From an uncultured Odoribacter sp. (GTDB lineage Bacteria; Bacteroidota; Bacteroidia; Bacteroidales; Marinifilaceae), in NCBI GenBank assembly GCA_910589025.1, contig CAJURM010000002.1:124001-188000 (forward strand): 64,000 nucleotides of DNA. Reading direction: 5' to 3'. Within the stretch, counting starts at the first letter, position 1. The number at the start of each line of letters is the position of its first letter. Both the position numbers and the translations under genes were made by a program. The notes under the pieces were generated by a model. The model was not told the origin of the DNA. It worked only from the letters and a program-made list of their open reading frames with translations, and did no database searches. Shown here piece after piece: positions 25,332 through 34,150 of this stretch.

Positions 25332-26978
25332 CTATTGGTATAGGTAGCGTTTGATGCTCTTTTTAGGTGTTTTCTCAAATTCTTTCTGGCGTATGCGTAT
25401 CCGGCTGATCTGGCTGTAGCCGGGCAAAATTTCATTTAGTTGTTTCCGGTTTTGGTCCAGTTGTTTCGTCAGGGCTTCTTCTGTTAATCCGGCGTTTTTT
25501 GCCGCTTCAAAATCGGGATAGATGAGTGCGGACAGTTTACCGTTGTGTTCAATGACTAAGGATTCATTGACATAAGGCATCACGTTGAGTTTGTCTTCTA
25601 TTTCTTCCGGATAGATGTTTTGTCCGCTTGGCCCCAGTATCATGTTTTTGCTTCGTCCTTTGATGTAGAGGTAGCCGCTTTCGTCCAGGATGCCCAGGTC
25701 ACCGGTGTGAAGCCACCCGTCACCGTCCAAAGCCGTTTGTGTCGCTTCGGGATTTTTGTAATATCCTTCCATGACATTGTCGCCTTTGACCCATATTTCA
25801 CCGACAATGCGTTTGGGATTTTGGGAATCAATTCGTATTTCCATCCTGTCGACGGCTTTTCCGCATGAGCCGGGATGGAATGTTATCCAATCATCGAAGG
25901 AGATTCCGGGGCCGCATTCCGTCATGCCGTAGCCCACAGTGTAGGGGAAACGGATGGAGGCCAGGAAACCTTCCACTTCATGGTTCAGAGCAGCACCACC
26001 CACAGCTAACAGTTTGAAACGTCCTCCAAAGGCGTTCAGTACTTTTTGCCGGATTTTTGCTTTGATTTTTCGGTTGATATACGGCATTTTGAGTAAGAGC
26101 TGTATGTGAAAACGCTTTAGTTTGGGCAGGACATTTTTTCGGATGATTTTTTCAATAATCAGCGGAACAGCTACAATCAGGTGTGGACGGATTTGGGAAA
26201 ATACTTCCGAGATAACTCCCGGAGACGGGGTTTTGCTGAGAAAGTATACTTGTGAACCGCTTGCAAAGGGATAGATAAATTCAAATGCCAGGCCGTACAT
26301 GTGGGCCATCGTGAGTATGGCTACCAGTTTATCGCCCGGATGATACCCCATTTTGTCGAGGGCAAAACGAAGGTTGGACCACATGCTCCGGTAGGGAAGT
26401 ACCACACCTTTGGATGCACTGGTCGTACCGGAGGTGTAGTTTATCATGGCGATGTCGTCCTGTTGTTCCCGGGGATAGTTTATGCAGTCCGGGGTAAAGC
26501 TGTCCTGGAATTTTTCTTCAAAGAGTTCGTTTATTTTTTTGCTGCCTTGGTTTAACAGTGTGAGGCGGCTGTGGCGTATGGAATAGTCTTCCATGCGTAT
26601 GATACCGTCGAGGTGGGGCATGTGCTGGTGGTCCAGGGTGGCCCAGTTGTTGTCGCCGACGAACAGAAGCCGGGCTTCTGAGTGGTTAATGATGTGATGA
26701 ATGTTGTCGGGTTTGAATTCGTGCAGAATGGGGATGGCTATGGCTCCGTGTGCCAGAATAGCGATGAAGGCGATACCCCAGTGGGCACTGTTCCGGCTGC
26801 ATAGGGCGATTTTGTCGCCTTTTTTTATTCCGGCGTGTTCAAACCATAGGCGTAGTTTTTCCACTTTTCGGGCCACATCGCGATAAGCGTAGCTGATTCC
26901 CTTGTAGTCGGTCAGGGAAGGTAAATCCCAGTGCGTCTTTATGCTGTATTCCAGTAGTCCCAAAAAGCTTTCTTCCAT
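25332..26978 (-). CDS. AMP-binding acyl-CoA synthetase/ligase (paralogue 2)
   Basis: The 548-residue protein is clearly related along its whole length to the neighbouring 23597-25243 product. It shares INYTSGTTSASKGVVLPYRS, GYGMTECGPGISFDDW, the HTGDLG block and the same C-terminal KSIKRYLYQ ending. The two genes look like a tandem duplication that has since diverged. Motifs of the adenylation site are intact, so it should be active, presumably on a different acyl range. It lies 24 bases after the ion channel gene on the same strand and is probably transcribed with it. Confidence 0.9.
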   Translation of the reverse strand: MEESFLGLLEYSIKTHWDLPSLTDYKGISYAYRDVARKVEKLRLWFEHAGIKKGDKIALCSRNSAHWGIAFIAILAHGAIAIPILHEFKPDNIHHIINHSEARLLFVGDNNWATLDHQHMPHLDGIIRMEDYSIRHSRLTLLNQGSKKINELFEEKFQDSFTPDCINYPREQQDDIAMINYTSGTTSASKGVVLPYRSMWSNLRFALDKMGYHPGDKLVAILTMAHMYGLAFEFIYPFASGSQVYFLSKTPSPGVISEVFSQIRPHLIVAVPLIIEKIIRKNVLPKLKRFHIQLLLKMPYINRKIKAKIRQKVLNAFGGRFKLLAVGGAALNHEVEGFLASIRFPYTVGYGMTECGPGISFDDWITFHPGSCGKAVDRMEIRIDSQNPKRIVGEIWVKGDNVMEGYYKNPEATQTALDGDGWLHTGDLGILDESGYLYIKGRSKNMILGPSGQNIYPEEIEDKLNVMPYVNESLVIEHNGKLSALIYPDFEAAKNAGLTEEALTKQLDQNRKQLNEILPGYSQISRIRIRQKEFEKTPKKSIKRYLYQ

Positions 26979-27002
26979 GATGTTGTTGTTTAACGGATTG
27001 TT

Positions 27003-27698
27003 TTATAGGTTCTGAGAAGCTGAGGGAAGATCGGTTTGGTTTCGTTTGTTCTGGAATTTAGTCGTAACCCAGGCGGTGAAAATCGGGAAAAAAATCATTC
27101 CTGCGGCGGCAAGGGCAACGGCTAAGGACTGGCCGATTTTGGTGACGCCGAAGATGTTTGAACCGACAGTGGTTACGTTCATGAGTGACCAGTTGAAGGC
27201 ATCCCAGTAGTTTTTAACCAGGGGATTGGGACCGTGTTCTATGAAATAGAATACGATACTGCAAAAGTAGATGATGGTAACGAGGATGGCTATGTAGGTG
27301 ACAAAGAGGTTGGTCACTTTGCTGTGGGTCATCCAGGAAACGATAATTGAGATGCCATAGATCCCCCGGACAATCGGGAAGAGGCGCAAGGCAATCCATA
27401 ATCCGTGGGGAACGACAGGGGAAAGGGCATATACGATATTCAGATAGGGAATGGCCAGTAGTAATAGGAACACATTCTGACAGACGGATTTCCAGCTCCT
27501 GTCGCTGTAGTACCAGCGGACTAAAAAGTCGGCCAGGAAAATGGCGCAGATAATCAGATGGCTGTTCAGGATGAAACGCTCACTGAGTATGGGCCGGGAG
27601 GACAACAGTTCGATGGAGATGATAATGATAATGAATATGCTGCCTGCAACAACCAGTATATTCAGCAGATTTTTGAGCCATTCGTTGTTTGGTTTCAT
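27003..27698 (-). CDS. Voltage-gated-like ion channel, 6 TM, non-canonical filter
   Basis: The coding region is set at 231 residues, starting at the ATG of MKPNNEWLKNLLNIL. Longer in-frame sequence upstream is antisense to the 5'-nucleotidase gene and rejected. The protein has about six hydrophobic segments, an Arg-containing segment (LRLFPIVRGIYG) in the position of a voltage-sensor S4, a pore helix (YWDAFNWSLMNVTT) and the filter TTVGSN where K+ channels normally have TVGYG. It is most like the bacterial ion transporter / Kv-like family. The altered filter makes the ion selectivity uncertain. The gene is divergent to the 5'-nucleotidase gene and precedes acyl-CoA synthetase 2 by 24 bases. 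Confidence 0.85.
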   Translation of the reverse strand: MKPNNEWLKNLLNILVVAGSIFIIIIISIELLSSRPILSERFILNSHLIICAIFLADFLVRWYYSDRSWKSVCQNVFLLLLAIPYLNIVYALSPVVPHGLWIALRLFPIVRGIYGISIIVSWMTHSKVTNLFVTYIAILVTIIYFCSIVFYFIEHGPNPLVKNYWDAFNWSLMNVTTVGSNIFGVTKIGQSLAVALAAAGMIFFPIFTAWVTTKFQNKRNQTDLPSASQNL

Positions 27699-27863
27699 GG
27701 GAATAAGTTTAGAGGGTCTGAATAGAATTATGCTTATTTTATTGTTATTTGGGGTAGTTACGTGAAAGCGGGGTGAATGTTTTGTGTCGTCGTGTGATTT
27801 AACATTCGGTGACATTTGTAATCCGGCAACTTTATTATTATTTTCGGGCGTCAAAAACAGAAA

Positions 27864-29330
27864 ATGAAAATTATGCAGTTCAGAAAGATTTTTCGGGGGA
27901 TGTTGTTCATTGTGGCGGCATTCCTTTGGAGTTGTAGCGGAAATACCGATACGACGGAAGTGGTGATTATATCGACTAACGATATACATGCTCAGATTAA
28001 CAAGTTCCCGCAGTTTGCCACGTTTGTCCGGAAGCAGAGGGCGGTACATCCGAATTTGCTGGTGGTGGATGGTGGCGATCGTTTTTCCGGGAATGTCTAT
28101 GTGGATAATGCCGTAGAAAGAGGTAAGCCGATGGTTGTCCTCATGAATGCGGTTGGCTATGACCTGGCGACGTTTGGAAACCATGAGTTCGATTACGGAC
28201 AGACGGAGTTGAAGAAGAGGATAGAAGAAATGAATTTTCCTGTCATCTGTGCGAATATTGAGGCGGAGGGTAGTGGGTTGGGACAACCTCAGGGGCATCA
28301 TATCCTTGAGAAAGCCGGCATTCGTTTTTGTTTTGTGAGTATGATTGGGATTGACGGGAAGAACCGTATTCCTGCGACTAATCCTGCCCATCTGGAGAAT
28401 ATTTCTTTCCGGCATTTTTCGGAAGTTGTAGAGGAAAATAAAGAGTTGAAAGAGGTGTGTGATGTTTTTGTGGCTTTGACTCATCTGGGATATACTGCAG
28501 ATTCTGTATTGGCAGTCAGTATGCCGGAATTGGATGTTATTATCGGAGGACATTCACACACGCTGCTCCGGGAACCGAAGGTGGTCAATGATGTGTTAAT
28601 CACCCAAGCGGGTTCCAATCTGAATTATGCTGGTGTGACGACGTTGGCATTTAAGGGCAAACGGTTAGTGAGTAAGTCGTTTGAGGTTGTGAAACTGGAT
28701 ACGGTCGGAGCTCCCGATGAGGAAACGGCAGGTATGGTGAAGGAGTTTTGCAACCGTCCGGAATTTTCGGAAAAAATCGGGATGACTTCGAAGGGATTGA
28801 AGTATAAGGAAGATGTGGCTTCGATGGTAACGGATGCGATGTGTAAGGCTGCCGGTTGTGATTTTGTTTTTTATAACAAGGGGGGGGTACGTCTGAATTC
28901 TATTCCAGCGGGGGATATAACGAAAGCGACGGTATATCGGATTGAGCCTTTCAGTAATTATATTGTGACGCATCGGCTGACTTTAAAGGAGATGAAGGCG
29001 TTGATTCTGAATCGTTTCAACGGGCCGAAAAATCCGGAAAAGCGATATGTCGACCTGTTTATTTCGGAAGGGCGTTATACGATTTTGAAAGACAAGGAGG
29101 GGAAAGGCGTGGATGTGGTTTTTGCTGATAGAAACGGCAGGAAGTTAAAGGACGAAAGTAAAAAATATAAAATCGGGTTGAGCAATTATGTGAACAGTAC
29201 TTATGATTTTGTGGGGAAGGGAGGCGGAACCAATACCGGGATTATGATTGTAGATGCCATTTTTGATTTTCTCAAAGTTCAGCAAGATGTGAATTACAAT
29301 AAGAAGAGGGCTTTTATTGGGAAGCAGTAA
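27864..29330 (+). CDS. 5'-nucleotidase/metallophosphatase lipoprotein
   Basis: The 488-residue protein is a predicted lipoprotein: its hydrophobic signal ends in FLWSC (Cys near residue 25). A calcineurin-like phosphoesterase domain follows with the dinuclear metal motifs in order: STNDIHAQ, VDGGDRFSG, TFGNHEFDYG, ALTHLG and GGHSHT. The C-terminal half is a 5'-nucleotidase substrate-binding domain, with NKGGVRLNSIPAGDI and RIEPFSNYIV. Such enzymes dephosphorylate nucleotides in the envelope for salvage. Both domains are complete. The start is the first of two nearby in-frame ATG codons (27864, 27873). The gene ends six bases from the convergent methyltransferase gene with no room for a separate terminator. 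Confidence 0.95.
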   Translation: MKIMQFRKIFRGMLFIVAAFLWSCSGNTDTTEVVIISTNDIHAQINKFPQFATFVRKQRAVHPNLLVVDGGDRFSGNVYVDNAVERGKPMVVLMNAVGYDLATFGNHEFDYGQTELKKRIEEMNFPVICANIEAEGSGLGQPQGHHILEKAGIRFCFVSMIGIDGKNRIPATNPAHLENISFRHFSEVVEENKELKEVCDVFVALTHLGYTADSVLAVSMPELDVIIGGHSHTLLREPKVVNDVLITQAGSNLNYAGVTTLAFKGKRLVSKSFEVVKLDTVGAPDEETAGMVKEFCNRPEFSEKIGMTSKGLKYKEDVASMVTDAMCKAAGCDFVFYNKGGVRLNSIPAGDITKATVYRIEPFSNYIVTHRLTLKEMKALILNRFNGPKNPEKRYVDLFISEGRYTILKDKEGKGVDVVFADRNGRKLKDESKKYKIGLSNYVNSTYDFVGKGGGTNTGIMIVDAIFDFLKVQQDVNYNKKRAFIGKQ

Positions 29331-29336
29331 ACGGGA

Positions 29337-30515
29337 TCAGGCTTTTTCACACAGGAACAGGAAGCGTCGGGTATCGGCAAAGGTGGTGGCAAATAGATAA
29401 GTTTCCCCTCCGTCTGTGATACCCGATGTTTTTCGTATTTGTTCGACTGACATTGGAAAGTTCCGGACCGCAATGTTTGCTTGCGGTGTATCTTTGCGGA
29501 GTTGTTTTAGCAGTTTGCCTGTAAACGGAAGACTTTTTCGGATGAAGAATTTTCTTCCCGGAAAATTCTCACAATACAGGTCGGATGTGTACAGATGGCT
29601 GTGTCGGTGGAGTTTAAGCAGGTTATAGCGTATTGCTACGGACTTGAATGCTCCGCTTTTTAGCAGGGCGGCGTTGGGTTCGTAAAGATAGATCCCGGGA
29701 GTTTCCGCCAGTAGTAAGGGAGATTCTTTTTCTTCGTGGGGAGAAAAGGAAAATTCCTGGTGACTGTCGTTGTGGACCGCCTGTGTGTAAATCTGTATTT
29801 CCCGCGGGGTATTTTCTAAAACGAAAAGGATTTCTTTGCATTCGTTTTTTACAGCAAGGATATGGATTTCAGTTGTTTCCGGTAACAGATGGAGCGTCTC
29901 TGTCAGGTCTGCCATGGGGGAAATCTTGATAATCAGACGTTGTGAGTGCTGTAACAGGATTTTTTTTAATTCTAAAATATTTGGTTCACAATCATTCAGG
30001 GCAAACAGGCGTTTGTTACTGTCTGAGCGTCTTGCCGGGTCGATGTAGAATGTATCTGTTTTTATGGATTCCAGAATGTCCCGGCAATCTGAATTTATTA
30101 CCTGTATATTATTGGTTTGTAGTATTTTAAAGTTGTGATCCGCAGCCTGGCAATATTCGGGGAAGCGTTCGACGTAAATAACTTCTTTGGCTTTTTGTGC
30201 GAAATACCAGCTGTCGATGCCCAGTCCTCCTGTCAGGTCGCAGACCCGTTCCCCTTTGATTAATAGTTGTTTGTAGGATGCTGTGGTCTCTGAGGAGCAT
30301 TGTTCGGTGGCAAGGCGGGAGGGAAATACCAGGTTGCGGTTGTGATACCACAGAGGTAGTTTTTCTTTGATGTGCCGTCGGGCGATGATTTGGTTGACGG
30401 CAAAAGCCATGTCAATGTCCGGATAGCGTTTGGCATGCAACAGCAGTTCGTCCGTAGAGCTGGATTCGTGCCGGGCGATGAAATCCTGTAATGAAGCGGG
30501 CAGTGGCAGTTGCAT
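29337..30515 (-). CDS. Class I SAM-dependent methyltransferase with THUMP-like C-terminus
   Basis: The 392-residue protein has an N-terminal helical part (about residues 1-85) and a Rossmann methyltransferase core. SAM motif I is VCDLTGGLGIDSWYFAQ near 90-106, followed by EVIYVERFPEYC. A catalytic-like motif FYIDPARRSDSNKRLFAL occurs near 160. The C-terminal part resembles the THUMP-like domain found in a Bacteroidetes family of presumed RNA methyltransferases; the target is unknown. The start is set at the ATG of MQLPLPASL, because the longer TTG start at 30545 lies upstream of the -7 box and would not be transcribed. Confidence 0.85.
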   Translation of the reverse strand: MQLPLPASLQDFIARHESSSTDELLLHAKRYPDIDMAFAVNQIIARRHIKEKLPLWYHNRNLVFPSRLATEQCSSETTASYKQLLIKGERVCDLTGGLGIDSWYFAQKAKEVIYVERFPEYCQAADHNFKILQTNNIQVINSDCRDILESIKTDTFYIDPARRSDSNKRLFALNDCEPNILELKKILLQHSQRLIIKISPMADLTETLHLLPETTEIHILAVKNECKEILFVLENTPREIQIYTQAVHNDSHQEFSFSPHEEKESPLLLAETPGIYLYEPNAALLKSGAFKSVAIRYNLLKLHRHSHLYTSDLYCENFPGRKFFIRKSLPFTGKLLKQLRKDTPQANIAVRNFPMSVEQIRKTSGITDGGETYLFATTFADTRRFLFLCEKA

Positions 30516-30534
30516 AATCGTGTGGTTATGCAGG

Positions 30535-30542
30535 CAAAGATA
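30535..30542 (-). promoter_or_regulatory. Bacteroidetes -7 box for the methyltransferase gene
   Basis: TATCTTTG on the minus strand, 20 bases upstream of the ATG at 30515, fits TAnnTTTG and fixes the start choice. Confidence 0.55.
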
Positions 30543-30557
30543 CAAAATATCTCGGCT

Positions 30558-31973
30558 TTATAGCAGCTCCTGCAAGAGGTAAATGCCCAGTCCTGCAAAA
30601 AATCCGAGTAGGGCAAGCAGGCTGATGTGTTTCAGATACCAGATGAAGTTGATTTTTTCCAATCCCATGGCAACTACTCCGGCAGCTGAGCCGATAATCA
30701 GAATGCTTCCGCCCGTTCCGGCACAGTAAGCTATCAATTCCCAGAATGCACCGTTTTGTACGAAATTGGCCATATACTGGGCTTCGGGCAAAGTTGCTGC
30801 TGTTTCGGGAGACAGTACGGGATACATACCCATGGCTGCCGCTACTAAAGGTACGTTGTCGATGATGGAGGAGAGCAAACCGATGATAATATTGACGAAG
30901 TAGATATTATGGATTTTTACATCCAGGAAATGGGAAAGGTGGTTGAGTATTCCGATAGCTTCGAGTGCAGCAACAGCCATCAGTATGCCGAGAAAGAAAA
31001 GAATGGTGGAGAGGTCGATGTTTTTTAATACATAGGGAATCCGGTACTGGTTTTGCAGAGGCACTTGGGGATGTCTGTTGTATAAAATTTCGGTGTAAAT
31101 CCACATCAGTCCCAGCATGAGGGTGATACCGGCAAAGGGAGGAAGTTGTGTCAGGGATTTGAATACCGGAACGGCAAGCAGACAGAGTATGCCGAGGATA
31201 AGTATGATATTTTGCTGTTTGGTGCCGACGGGACTGGTTTCGTTTATTGCGGAAGCATTGTCGGCGGCGGCAAGTTGTCCTTTCAGTGAAAAAGAGACAA
31301 TCCATACGGGTACCAGACAGGATACGAGGCTGGGGAAAAACAGACTTTTCATGATGTGGGCGGAAGTGATATTATTGCCTATCCATAGCATGATTGTCGT
31401 TACGTCTCCGATGGGGGTCCAGGCGCCGCCTGCATTGGCTGCAATGACGATAATGCTGCCAAATACCCATCTCTCTTTTTGTGAGTCCAGCAGTTTTCCC
31501 AGCAGTGTAACCATGATAATGGCTGTTGTCATATTATCCAGTATGGCGGAGAGGCTAAACGTGAGGAATGCAATCAACCACAGCAGCTTTTTTTTGCTGT
31601 GGGTCCGGATTCTTCGGGTGATGCCTGTGAATCCGTGATGGACGTCGATGAGGGTGACAATCGCCATGGCTCCTAACAGATAAAACAGGATTTCTGCTAC
31701 ATTGCCGAGCTGGTAGATCATCTCTTCATTCACGATGAAATTTTGAGTTTGTTCTGTAGGATTCTGTTGATTCAGTGCCGGGTTTTCCGTGATGTATTCC
31801 TGGAATTTTGTTTTATCCGCGTCAATAATCTGTGCCGGAGGGGCAAAGATATACAGGGTCCAGAGGGCGATGCACAATATCAGCGCTATGGCAGTTTTAT
31901 TGATTCCGGTTTTGTGTTCGAGAGCAATAAGCGTGTAGCCTGCAATGAATAGAAGAATCATACCCGTAATCAT
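30558..31973 (-). CDS. nhaD: NhaD-type Na+/H+ antiporter
   Basis: The 471-residue protein has about 12 hydrophobic segments. Its start (ILLFIAGYTLIALEHKTGINKTAIALILCIALWTLYI) matches the NhaD family within the ion-transporter superfamily. Conserved blocks include FSLSAILDNMTTAIIMVTLLGKLL, ANAGGAWTPIGDVTTIMLW and SSIIDNVPLVAAAMGMYP, the paired re-entrant motifs with Asp/Asn and Thr residues expected to carry Na+. It exports Na+ in exchange for protons and supports alkaline and salt tolerance. It ends 16 bases before the -7 box of the methyltransferase gene on the same strand. Confidence 0.92.
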   Translation of the reverse strand: MITGMILLFIAGYTLIALEHKTGINKTAIALILCIALWTLYIFAPPAQIIDADKTKFQEYITENPALNQQNPTEQTQNFIVNEEMIYQLGNVAEILFYLLGAMAIVTLIDVHHGFTGITRRIRTHSKKKLLWLIAFLTFSLSAILDNMTTAIIMVTLLGKLLDSQKERWVFGSIIVIAANAGGAWTPIGDVTTIMLWIGNNITSAHIMKSLFFPSLVSCLVPVWIVSFSLKGQLAAADNASAINETSPVGTKQQNIILILGILCLLAVPVFKSLTQLPPFAGITLMLGLMWIYTEILYNRHPQVPLQNQYRIPYVLKNIDLSTILFFLGILMAVAALEAIGILNHLSHFLDVKIHNIYFVNIIIGLLSSIIDNVPLVAAAMGMYPVLSPETAATLPEAQYMANFVQNGAFWELIAYCAGTGGSILIIGSAAGVVAMGLEKINFIWYLKHISLLALLGFFAGLGIYLLQELL

Positions 31974-32086
31974 GGTTTGTCTGATTTAAATTTTCGGGGT
32001 ATACGGCAAAACTGTAAAATGCGTTACGCTTGAATTTTCCCGGATACATTTTTTTGATTTTTTATATCCTAAAGCTAAAATTGTCG

Positions 32087-32094
32087 TATATTTG
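32087..32094 (+). promoter_or_regulatory. Bacteroidetes -7 box for the small exported protein gene
   Basis: TATATTTG fits TAnnTTTG and lies 45 bases upstream of the ATG at 32139. Confidence 0.5.
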
Positions 32095-32138
32095 GTGGCA
32101 AATAAAATAAAAACGGAAAATATTCATTCAAAGAGGTA

Positions 32139-32528
32139 ATGAAACGTTGTTTGTTGTTATTCATATTCTGGCTTTCGGTTTTAGGGGGGGAGCTTATTGG
32201 GTTCAACCCGGGGGAGGAGTATGAAGACATCAGAGGGCGGATTGATCTTTTGACCGGACATGACGAGGATGCTTTGGCGGCGGTTGTGCATGCCAACAGT
32301 ATAGCGGATATTTCCCTTCAACAGAGTACGTCTGTCCATATCAGTTCATTATTGCGTCGTTATCCCCAGTTCAGGGCCAGCGGGGAGCGTTTTTTTGTTT
32401 TTTCCGTAACAGAAGCCCAACGGATGGCTTCCCGCTATCAAGTGGCTTGCGGTAATTCTGGGAATTATCATGCACTTCTGAAACAATCCGGATATTATCT
32501 TTATCAGCTTTGCCGGTTGATTATTTAG
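32139..32528 (+). CDS. Small exported protein of unknown function
   Basis: This 129-residue protein is not recognised. Its first 20 residues form a signal peptide (KRCLLLFIFWLSVLGGELIG) with no lipobox. The rest is soluble and mixed in character, with an Asp/Glu-rich start (PGEEYEDIRGRIDLLTGHDED) and a helical middle. Two Cys occur near the C-terminus (VACGN and YQLCRL). It is preceded by a -7 box, which supports it as a real gene. No catalytic motif is visible. A small membrane protein gene follows after 148 bases on the same strand and may not share its transcript. Confidence 0.6.
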   Translation: MKRCLLLFIFWLSVLGGELIGFNPGEEYEDIRGRIDLLTGHDEDALAAVVHANSIADISLQQSTSVHISSLLRRYPQFRASGERFFVFSVTEAQRMASRYQVACGNSGNYHALLKQSGYYLYQLCRLII

Positions 32529-32676
32529 CAGTATACTTTCTTATAAATTTGTTTTTACCTCTGGTGTCCGGGGGTGAAGAATACCCGTGCGGTATTCCGG
32601 AAAGATAGGGAAACCGGGATTGCGCTTCCTTGCTTTCCTGTTGCGGACAGAATTATAAATCATTAAAAGAATAATT

Positions 32677-33207
32677 ATGGAAAGATATGCTGTTATAACG
32701 GAAGATATAGAAAATGTGACCAATCGTGAAGTAGTAAGACAAAACCGGATTTCGATGGTTTCCATCGGATTTATATTGTTATCGGTCTTTCTTGCCCTTT
32801 GGGCGTTTTCCATTACTGATCCCAATTCTTCATTTTCAACCTTTTTATTGACAACGGCAGTGTTTATGCTGTTGGGGGGAATCGTAAAGTTTTGTATGGG
32901 AAGAAGGTGTTATTTTTTTAAGCCTACCGGTAGCCCGATAAAACACATGACGCTTTATTTTGATAACAAAGAGAGTCAGCATCTGAAGGATTGCATGGAA
33001 CAGAAGAGGTTTGAAATTTTAAAAGGCTTGAAGCGTCAGATTAATACTGGTGTGAAGGTAGATGCAATGATTGCCGCTGACAGTCGTTTTGTTGCGTTAC
33101 AGGTGTCAGAATACGTTCCCTATACGTATGAGGCGGCGTCTCCTGTCATGTGCTATTATGAGAATGATGCCCTGTTGTTATCGGATTATTTTAAGAATAG
33201 CAGATAG
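32677..33207 (+). CDS. Small two-TM membrane protein of unknown function
   Basis: This 176-residue protein is not recognised. Two adjacent membrane segments are clear: SMVSIGFILLSVFLALWAFSI (about residues 26-46) and FLLTTAVFMLLGGIVKFCMG (about 55-75). A cytosolic C-terminal part of about 100 residues follows, with AADSRFVALQVSEYVPYTYEAA. The sequence reads as an intact Bacteroidales-type protein with no repeats. An inverted repeat (32579-32597) without a T-run lies upstream. The XRE regulator gene is convergent, 180 bases away. Confidence 0.6.
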   Translation: MERYAVITEDIENVTNREVVRQNRISMVSIGFILLSVFLALWAFSITDPNSSFSTFLLTTAVFMLLGGIVKFCMGRRCYFFKPTGSPIKHMTLYFDNKESQHLKDCMEQKRFEILKGLKRQINTGVKVDAMIAADSRFVALQVSEYVPYTYEAASPVMCYYENDALLLSDYFKNSR

Positions 33208-33388
33208 CAGGGGAGCGGAATAATAATAGGCCTTTCTGGGCTGATTGGTAAAATTCCTGTTTTTTACCTGGTAAAGGTTTCCGGTATTTATAATTAAGAA
33301 AGAAATCAGGGGATTGCAACGAGCCAATCAGTTCAGAATCCGGTCTGTTCCAAGTCACACACTTTACTTGGAAAGCGATTCTTCAGTT
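33208..33388. other. Intergenic stretch with several inverted repeats
   Basis: This convergent gap contains a 13-bp palindrome, TTTACCTGGTAAA at 33263-33275, and perfect 8-bp arms TTCCAAGT/ACTTGGAA at 33348-33355 and 33366-33373. A third pair, CTGATTGG/CCAATCAG, is at 33241-33248 and 33324-33331. The nested arrangement could be a termination structure. The palindrome could also be an operator for the neighbouring XRE protein, but no evidence separates the two. Confidence 0.4.
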
Positions 33389-33772
33389 TTATTTCTGTTG
33401 TGTCGGAGATGTATTTATTTGATTGATTAACATACTGATCTGTTGATCTTTTTCACGCATGCTTTCGGTGAGACGATCCAGAATGAGTATCAGTTTTTCA
33501 TTCATGTGTTTGCCTTCCGGATCCTGGAATATTTTTGTGTAGACGCCATCTGTTTCCATCTCTGTATATTTGGAGCCTTCTCCTGTTTGAAGCCATTCTT
33601 TGTTTACTCCTAAAAGTTTGCTTAGTACGGTTAATTTGGTTGAATCCGGTTTCGTTTTTCCTTTCAGATAATTAGAAACCGTACTTGCTGAAATGTCGAT
33701 AGCCTTGGCTATTTTGTATTTTGAAATCTGTCTTTCTTCAATAATACTTTGTAATCTTTCCGGAAATCCCAT
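33389..33772 (-). CDS. XRE-family helix-turn-helix regulator
   Basis: The 127-residue protein has an N-terminal HTH of the lambda repressor/Cro type (about residues 5-62): RLQSIIEERQISKYKIAKAIDISASTVSNYLKGKTKPDSTKLTVLSKLL. The C-terminal part (about 80-127) is a short helical, coiled-coil-like segment, LILILDRLTESMREKDQQISMLINQI, probably for dimerisation. This layout is common in chromosomal Bacteroidetes regulators with unknown targets. It has its own promoter box. No neighbouring toxin, phage or restriction gene suggests a mobile origin. Confidence 0.9.
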   Translation of the reverse strand: MGFPERLQSIIEERQISKYKIAKAIDISASTVSNYLKGKTKPDSTKLTVLSKLLGVNKEWLQTGEGSKYTEMETDGVYTKIFQDPEGKHMNEKLILILDRLTESMREKDQQISMLINQINTSPTQQK

Positions 33773-33870
33773 AATTATTTTAGATTATTATAAATAAAAA
33801 TAGTAAGTATTATATCAAATATTATTTTCTGTAAGTCAATTTTGGATTAATTGTGCACCTTCTTTCTATA

Positions 33871-33901
33871 CAAATATAGCGATAAACGCTTATTTTTTCA
33901 A
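33871..33901 (-). promoter_or_regulatory. Bacteroidetes promoter for the XRE gene
   Basis: TATATTTG at 33871-33878 (minus strand), with TTG at 33899-33901 spaced by 20 bases. The predicted leader is about 90 bases and AT-rich. Confidence 0.55.
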
Positions 33902-34130
33902 TAATAGACCGGACCCGCTGTTTTCAGGAACAGACAAGCACTTCATTCTGAATTTATTTACGTGAAATATTTGTTTGTATTTATTCCTGTAAAAGTTTCT
34001 TTTTATTGTTTTTTTATGTTTGGAAAGAAGAAAAGAAGCGGGTTGGGGGTGAGAATGGGCGTACAATGTTGGAGTAGTTTTGCTGTCTTGTTTTTTAGGA
34101 GCTCTGTTTTTCTTTTTCTCTATATTTTAA
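33902..34130. other. Gene-free divergent stretch before trxB
   Basis: No supported gene. An open frame from a GTG at 33962 joins trxB in frame but is hydrophobic, low-quality sequence that lies upstream of the trxB -7 box, so it is treated as non-coding. Confidence 0.45.
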
Positions 34131-34138
34131 TAGCTTTG
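34131..34138 (+). promoter_or_regulatory. Bacteroidetes -7 box for trxB
   Basis: TAGCTTTG fits TAnnTTTG and lies 13 bases before the first plausible ATG (34151). It rules out the longer frame from 33962 and leaves the ATG at 34163 as the alternative start. Confidence 0.55.
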
Positions 34139-34150
34139 CGGAAAATTAAA

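Noticed and set aside
27699..28553. Long N-terminal extension of the ion channel frame on the minus strand
   Set aside because: The extension is antisense to the 5'-nucleotidase gene, which has complete metal-binding motifs; the extension is His/Arg-rich with no domain.
33962..34150. N-terminal extension of trxB from a GTG codon
   Set aside because: It lies upstream of the trxB -7 box, is hydrophobic without a match to the family, and makes the protein much longer than the usual 315 residues.
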